NCBI RefSeq assembly: GCF_025506335.1
Contig: NZ_JANZYO010000002.1
Coordinates: forward strand, 358,221-422,220
DNA from: Mumia quercus
Lineage (GTDB): Bacteria > Actinomycetota > Actinomycetes > Propionibacteriales > Nocardioidaceae
Direction of reading: 5' to 3'
Length of the DNA stretch: 64,000 bases
The position numbers and the translations under genes are program-made. This document shows, one piece after another, positions 61,101-64,000 of this stretch; within the stretch, counting starts at the first letter, position 1; each line of letters begins with the position of its first letter. The notes beneath the pieces were generated by a model. The model did not search any database and was not told the origin of the DNA. It worked only from the letters and a program-made list of their open reading frames with translations.

Positions 61101-62022
61101 CGAAGTTGCCGATCGATTGATCCTCGCCGGCCGCCATGCCGACGTCCTGCACCTCATAAGCATGTACTCCCACCTAGAGGAGGACGGGCCACGGCCGGAG
61201 GCAGCAAAGCTCATCGTGCGAGCGCTCGACGGACTTCTGGCAGACCAAGCCCAATCTGCCGCAGCGCGCGGATTGCAGACCTACGACTTCCAACAGCTTT
61301 TCGCCTATCTCGAAGCCATGCGCGGCCATCTTGAGCCCGGCGACCTTGTCCGACTTCAGTGGGCGTATCTTCCCGCTCTGGGCTATGACGCGAAGATCCC
61401 TGCGCTGTCCGAGAGTTTGGCTGCTGACCCAGCCGAGTTCGTCGGAATGGTCTGCCTCGTGTTTCGCGCTCGTCCAACGTCGGAGGACGAAGAGGGAGTC
61501 GAGGAGCAGGCTGGCGGCGAACAATGCGACGCATCGATGGCAACCAATGCCTACCGGCTGCTCAATGCATGGGATTCGCCGCCCGGGCTCGTAGATGGCG
61601 CAATGGATGCCGAGGTGCTTCGATCTTGGCTTGACAGGGCAATGGAGCTCCTGGCGGAACGTGGCCGGATAGAAGTCGGCCTGCAACAGTTCGGACAGGT
61701 TCTTGGACACACCCCGCCGGACTCCGACGGCACATGGCCGGGCGTCGTGGTGCGGGACCTTCTAGAAGACGTGCAGCTCGAGCACATCGAAACGGGGCTC
61801 TACCTGCACCTCGTGAACAGTCGCGGCATGACAAGCCGCGGCCTAGAAGACGGTGGAGATCAAGAACTTCAGCTTTCCGTCGACTACCGAGCCAAAGCAG
61901 AAGCGCTCGCGGACACCGCGCCTCGAACGGCCGCTCTATTCCGTCGAGTCGCCGCCTCGTACGACCGCGACGCAAGGCGAAATGAGGATGACGCCGAGCG
62001 CTTTAGGCGGGGGCTCCACTGA
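58198..62022 (+). CDS. 1,274-residue protein, putative nuclease-type defence protein
   Basis: I do not recognise a named family. Residues 15–165 form a compact domain with conserved-looking acidic and basic residues: GDWDGSI (Asp57), VPEGLSVWELSVNSSPNKKA (Glu77, Lys86/87) and DYAKR, then TYVEAILRPW. This could be a Mrr-like PD-(D/E)xK nuclease in which the usual ExK is altered. Residues 190–330 resemble an NTPase core without a Walker lysine (TTVAGASMEEVCAFVAAV). From about 350 to the end the protein is helical and repeat-like, ending YRAKAEALADTAPRTAALF. GTG 58198 lacks a good Shine-Dalgarno. G+C is lower than in the flanking genes. Confidence 0.7.
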   Translation: MTRPGYVDRSKLQNWADARSSQSEFPRLVRRLVLETTPGLLELGMPAGEGVAAGDWDGSIRTTEATAWVPEGLSVWELSVNSSPNKKADEDYAKRADTPDGTASGDCTYVEAILRPWTARASWATGKRGDKVWMDVKALGLDDIETWLEAAPVTWAWLSEELGLSPHGLRTGSTWWRDWAAQTNPALTPEVVLGGRTDAAQDLEDRLASSGSITTVAGASMEEVCAFVAAVAVNRDEQGKGQMLARLAFVDDLSAWRQLTASSQPLVLVPRTPELASEIPTGTVHSLCVPVLAEEGADVIVPPLDPSEVAAALKTAGIADSEKANTLGRLGRRSLTALRRNIAVKAALHRPTWADAAPSRNFRSILLAGSWGDNAAGDRSIVEALTGDDYETFRESIAGIVNNPTDPLAILTDGAWHLVSAVDAWILLGPKLTYDDMQRFETVVELVLAEGDPSLDLPRDQRWRASIDGKTRRYTGDLRRGLAQSLALLGVYGGTVTWSGGASGSAFANYIVRKLLEWASADSTGRAWHSLADILPLLAEAGPESFLDAVSAAAAGDEPLLATMFQDSTDESGLFSGGTPHTNLLWALECVSWCPDYFGRAVALLARLDEIDPGGRMSNRPAASLAAIYRPWHPDSSVDPDRRLAVLDTLRRRYPGAAWKLECSMLPESHGGTHFPISAPTFRTWKPDQQSVTYGQIWKMTTAAVERCIEDAGPDAERWAVLLDHTSAMPPADRERVVAALHALADESELSADFRDSVWRRLVDVIGRHREFVDAAWSLPDEELAKFDALATRYQPESAYLRLVGLFQSHTPYIGARRLEDHEGFERELGRQRVEAIKEIEAEGGFDAITKLARDATVYGAVAIALANVGSSHDEELIAWLAIEGADDLAETAMSYFSARYALEGFDLITGLLARDDLTIEQRARLLLVARGDLTEAWALASADQELETRYWTAFQPLGLGHDFDKLDEVADRLILAGRHADVLHLISMYSHLEEDGPRPEAAKLIVRALDGLLADQAQSAAARGLQTYDFQQLFAYLEAMRGHLEPGDLVRLQWAYLPALGYDAKIPALSESLAADPAEFVGMVCLVFRARPTSEDEEGVEEQAGGEQCDASMATNAYRLLNAWDSPPGLVDGAMDAEVLRSWLDRAMELLAERGRIEVGLQQFGQVLGHTPPDSDGTWPGVVVRDLLEDVQLEHIETGLYLHLVNSRGMTSRGLEDGGDQELQLSVDYRAKAEALADTAPRTAALFRRVAASYDRDARRNEDDAERFRRGLH

Positions 62023-62034
62023 CCACGCGGCTCC

Positions 62035-62065
62035 TGACGCATCTGCAGAACACTGAGATGCGTCA
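62035..62065. terminator. hairpin between convergent island genes
   Basis: TGACGCATCT and AGATGCGTCA form a perfect 10-bp stem with an 11-base loop, 12 bases after the stop of the large gene. A second GCCGCC…GCGGC stem follows. The 124-base gap serves both convergent genes. Confidence 0.55.
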
Positions 62066-62146
62066 CGCCGCCGCCTGTCGGCAGCGGCAGCGTCTGAACG
62101 TTCCTTGACTGCGTGTGCGCGCCACGGCACACGTCCTGAGCCAACC

Positions 62147-63091
62147 TCAGCCAAAAGCTCCGTTCATCGCCATCTCGATGAGTGCCGAAGCCGCTCCCTC
62201 GGTCGCGGCCAGTATCGCCGTCCCACCGGCCCGGACTCCCAGTGATCGCAGCTTCCCGGCCTTCTTCACAACATCGCCGGTGTCGGGTTTCTCCTTCGCA
62301 AGCGCGACCCGGAGATCAGCTACCGCCTTCAGGACCTCTTCCCGGTCCGCTTCCTTGACATCGCTCGAAGCTGCTTCTTGAACGGCGTCGAGTAGCCGCA
62401 GTACATCCTCGACATTCAATCCCTCGGTCCTCGCCTCTGCCTCGGTGCCAATCGCGAAGGGGCCGCTGGCAGAGTTGATTGTGGTGTTGTAGACCGTGCT
62501 GGCGCCGATGTGCTCGCTGACGGCGGTATCCACCTGAACCTTGGACGGTAGTTCTGACATCGGCGTGTCGGCCGTGAGATCCGCGATGATGTCGACCAAC
62601 TGGGTGCGGATCTGGCCGACCATGCCGGCGACGACTGAGCCCGTCATCGTGTACGAAAGGCCATTGATGCTCTGGAACGGACCGAGTTTCCCGTTCCAGA
62701 TCGTCTGTGCCATGGACAACCCTGGCGAACTGAAGGAAAGAGACTTCGTTCCCGCCATTTGCTCGAGTTCCTCGACGGGCTGCCTGAAGGACATGGTCTC
62801 CGGGACGTACTCCCACGCCTCGCGAGGCAACTGGAATCGGCTGATCGTCTGGCCTGTCGCCCAGGTGTTGCCGCTGATCGAGTCCATCGAGATCGGCACT
62901 CCAGAGACTTGCCGATACTCCGGCACCTCGTCTTCGTCGCCGTAGCCATTGAGTTCCTTACGTGCCCAGTCGCGCAACGCCACGGAACCCGTCTCAGCGC
63001 CGAGGAGCAGGCACTTCCGGAGCAGCCCGGCCAGCGGTTCGGACTCGTCGAGCATGCGTTCACGAAGCGAGCGGAGCAAAGTGTCGGTCAC
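62147..63091 (-). CDS. AbiTii-domain protein
   Basis: A 314-residue protein. Residues 15–75 match the AbiTii N-terminus: PLAGLLRKCLLLGAETGSVA, then LRDWARKELNGYGDEDEVPE and YRQVSG, and the domain continues to about residue 200 (VYNTTINSASGPFAIG is a usual linker style). The C-terminal 80 residues are helical and end in a Gly/Ala-rich hydrophobic helix. AbiTii is the second component of the lactococcal AbiT abortive-infection system and recurs in defence islands. It begins with GTG 63091. It converges on the 1,274-residue gene and is followed upstream by another unknown gene on the same strand. Confidence 0.8.
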   Translation of the reverse strand: MTDTLLRSLRERMLDESEPLAGLLRKCLLLGAETGSVALRDWARKELNGYGDEDEVPEYRQVSGVPISMDSISGNTWATGQTISRFQLPREAWEYVPETMSFRQPVEELEQMAGTKSLSFSSPGLSMAQTIWNGKLGPFQSINGLSYTMTGSVVAGMVGQIRTQLVDIIADLTADTPMSELPSKVQVDTAVSEHIGASTVYNTTINSASGPFAIGTEAEARTEGLNVEDVLRLLDAVQEAASSDVKEADREEVLKAVADLRVALAKEKPDTGDVVKKAGKLRSLGVRAGGTAILAATEGAASALIEMAMNGAFG

Positions 63092-63244
63092 GCGTCACAG
63101 GCTAGATCGAGTCACCGACAGTTGCGGGCTAAGTGACGAAGCGACGGCAGCACGGGGCATCATCCATCCCGTCAGCGGCGCGTGCAGCGACGGTGTGTCT
63201 TTCCGCCGCCTACCGGGCACTCCGCCGAAGCCGCTGTGCGGGGA

Positions 63245-64000
63245 CTAGCGAGACCGCAGCTCGACCTCCAGGGGCGAGTGGGCCGGAACTGGGTCCAGTT
63301 TGATCGGCCACGCGTGCAGATTGCTGGTCTCGAACACCTCGACCGGTCCCCACGCCTTCCCGTAGCGCGGCTGCCAGTCATCGGGGCGCTCGATAGTCGA
63401 TTCGCTCGCCCACCGGAACTCGGTCGCTGCGCAGCGCTTGAACTTGGGAAGTGAGTTCAACGGAGACTTCAGCGCCTGCGTGAATCCCAGCGAACCCTCA
63501 GCGCGTGCAGGCGCCACCTCGAAACAGAGTTCGCTCCACCCATCATCGGCGACTCGAGCGACCGGACGAGCTCGTAGTCGCCGAGCCCGGTTCATCTTCC
63601 ATGCACCGGTCATCTCGAAGCCCATGTGGTGGTCCAGGACGTGCCGCCGTGCCTGCTCCAGGGCCTGCACGGGCCACCCACGTGCGGCGCCGATAGCGCG
63701 CATGGACACATCGACGACCTCCAGTACAACACGCGCCCGATCCTGCGAGGAGAAGGTGGCGACCTGCGTCGGGACGTGCGCGCGCACGGTCTCCTCACCA
63801 ACAGGGGCGAGGTGGACATCGACGACGACCGACGAGGCCGTATCCGCGGGACTGACGAACATCTGAACTGCCGAACGCCGAGCCTGGATGTCGAAGCTGC
63901 CCATCGCTTCGCTGTATCGCTCTGTGACTCGGCGCGACGTGCGCGCGAACGCGTCTTCCGTTTCGTTCCCGCCGTCGCCCCAAGGCTGCCCGACCGGGCC
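63245..64000 (-). CDS. unknown island protein, N-terminus beyond the window
   Basis: A minus-strand frame of 251 codons runs open to the window edge, so the gene continues outside; Met at 63904 is probably internal because the 32 codons before it read as ordinary protein (GDGGNETEDAFARTSRRVTE). No family is recognised. Visible features are a beta-rich first part (ASSVVVDVHLAP), a helical ARHVLDHHMGFEMTG-like segment (ALEQARRHVLDHHMGFEMTG) and a Trp-rich end (RWASESTIERPDDWQPRYGK). The 153-base gap between it and the AbiTii start holds no other supported gene. It shares the strand with the AbiTii gene and may be its operon partner. Confidence 0.65.
   Translation of the reverse strand, partial: GPVGQPWGDGGNETEDAFARTSRRVTERYSEAMGSFDIQARRSAVQMFVSPADTASSVVVDVHLAPVGEETVRAHVPTQVATFSSQDRARVVLEVVDVSMRAIGAARGWPVQALEQARRHVLDHHMGFEMTGAWKMNRARRLRARPVARVADDGWSELCFEVAPARAEGSLGFTQALKSPLNSLPKFKRCAATEFRWASESTIERPDDWQPRYGKAWGPVEVFETSNLHAWPIKLDPVPAHSPLEVELRSR

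Larger units (their letters stand above)
57766..64000. other. candidate genomic island, left part
   Basis: From just after tRNA-Lys to the window end, base composition falls (one sampled line, 60601–60660, is 35/60 G+C). CGTACG words become rare and codons such as CGA, ATA and TCA appear. The region holds three unknown or defence-like genes and an intergenic 432-base stretch (57766–58197) with a terminator, a repeat fragment and no supportable gene. I found no second copy of the tRNA 3' end, so the far boundary, if any, is outside the window. No integrase is visible. Confidence 0.5.

Noticed and set aside
63172-63381. A 69-codon minus-strand frame containing CPVGGGKTHRRC as an independent gene
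   Set aside because: It overlaps the better-supported edge gene and only its last 16 residues resemble anything. Kept as a possible frameshifted tail in the findings.

Overview
This window is G+C-rich and actinobacterial. The evidence is the codon use, frequent GTG starts, a treS–maltokinase–glgB cluster of the GlgE type, a group II truncated haemoglobin, and many acyl-CoA and TetR genes. Gene content and the dense CGTACG/GTACG word use suggest Propionibacteriales, perhaps Nocardioidaceae. That family call is an inference and was not tested.

Layout. 1–4.2 kb holds the tail of trehalose synthase, maltokinase, branching enzyme and a GNAT–Nudix protein. 4.2–7.4 kb (minus strand) holds envelope proteins and a thioredoxin-fold/TPR protein without a CxxC. 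7.4–11.1 kb holds an amidase, an MscS channel, trHbO and a double-hotdog thioesterase. 11.1–19.0 kb is an acyl-CoA region. A plus-strand operon (SDR, APH-like kinase, ACAD10/11-like dehydrogenase) faces a minus-strand set (acyl-CoA dehydrogenase, thiolase, two SDRs), and a divergent TetR gene flanks it. The same operator-like palindrome sits at both promoter regions. 19.1–27.4 kb holds YceI/MarR and two large secreted rhamnosidase-type glycoside hydrolases (GH78 and GH106-like). 27.4–37 kb holds ettA, a second-type ssb, two large GTPases, a PrsW-type protease, tRNA-Arg, OsmC, DsbA-like, orn and tRNA-His. 37–43 kb holds HxlR/SDR, a self-regulated ABC–TetR operon, a lipoate ligase and an RluA-type synthase. 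43–50.5 kb holds glpKD, LysR/MFS, a repeat array and a PYROXD2-like oxidoreductase. 50.5–57.6 kb holds DUF427, a fused indolepyruvate ferredoxin oxidoreductase with an AsnC regulator, a methyltransferase, a Phd/RelE pair and an esterase.

After tRNA-Lys(CTT) at 57.7 kb the composition changes: lower G+C, fewer CGTACG words and mixed codons. From there to the window end are a 1,274-residue protein that I cannot name, an AbiTii-domain protein, and a third gene that runs off the edge. This is the most likely place for an undescribed system, and I read it as a defence-type genomic island.

One recurrent palindromic repeat (ends GGTCTCGATACG and CTGGTCGAGTAG) occurs at 46.4, 48.6–49.0 and 55.1 kb. 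It supplies the last codons and the stop codon of three unrelated genes.
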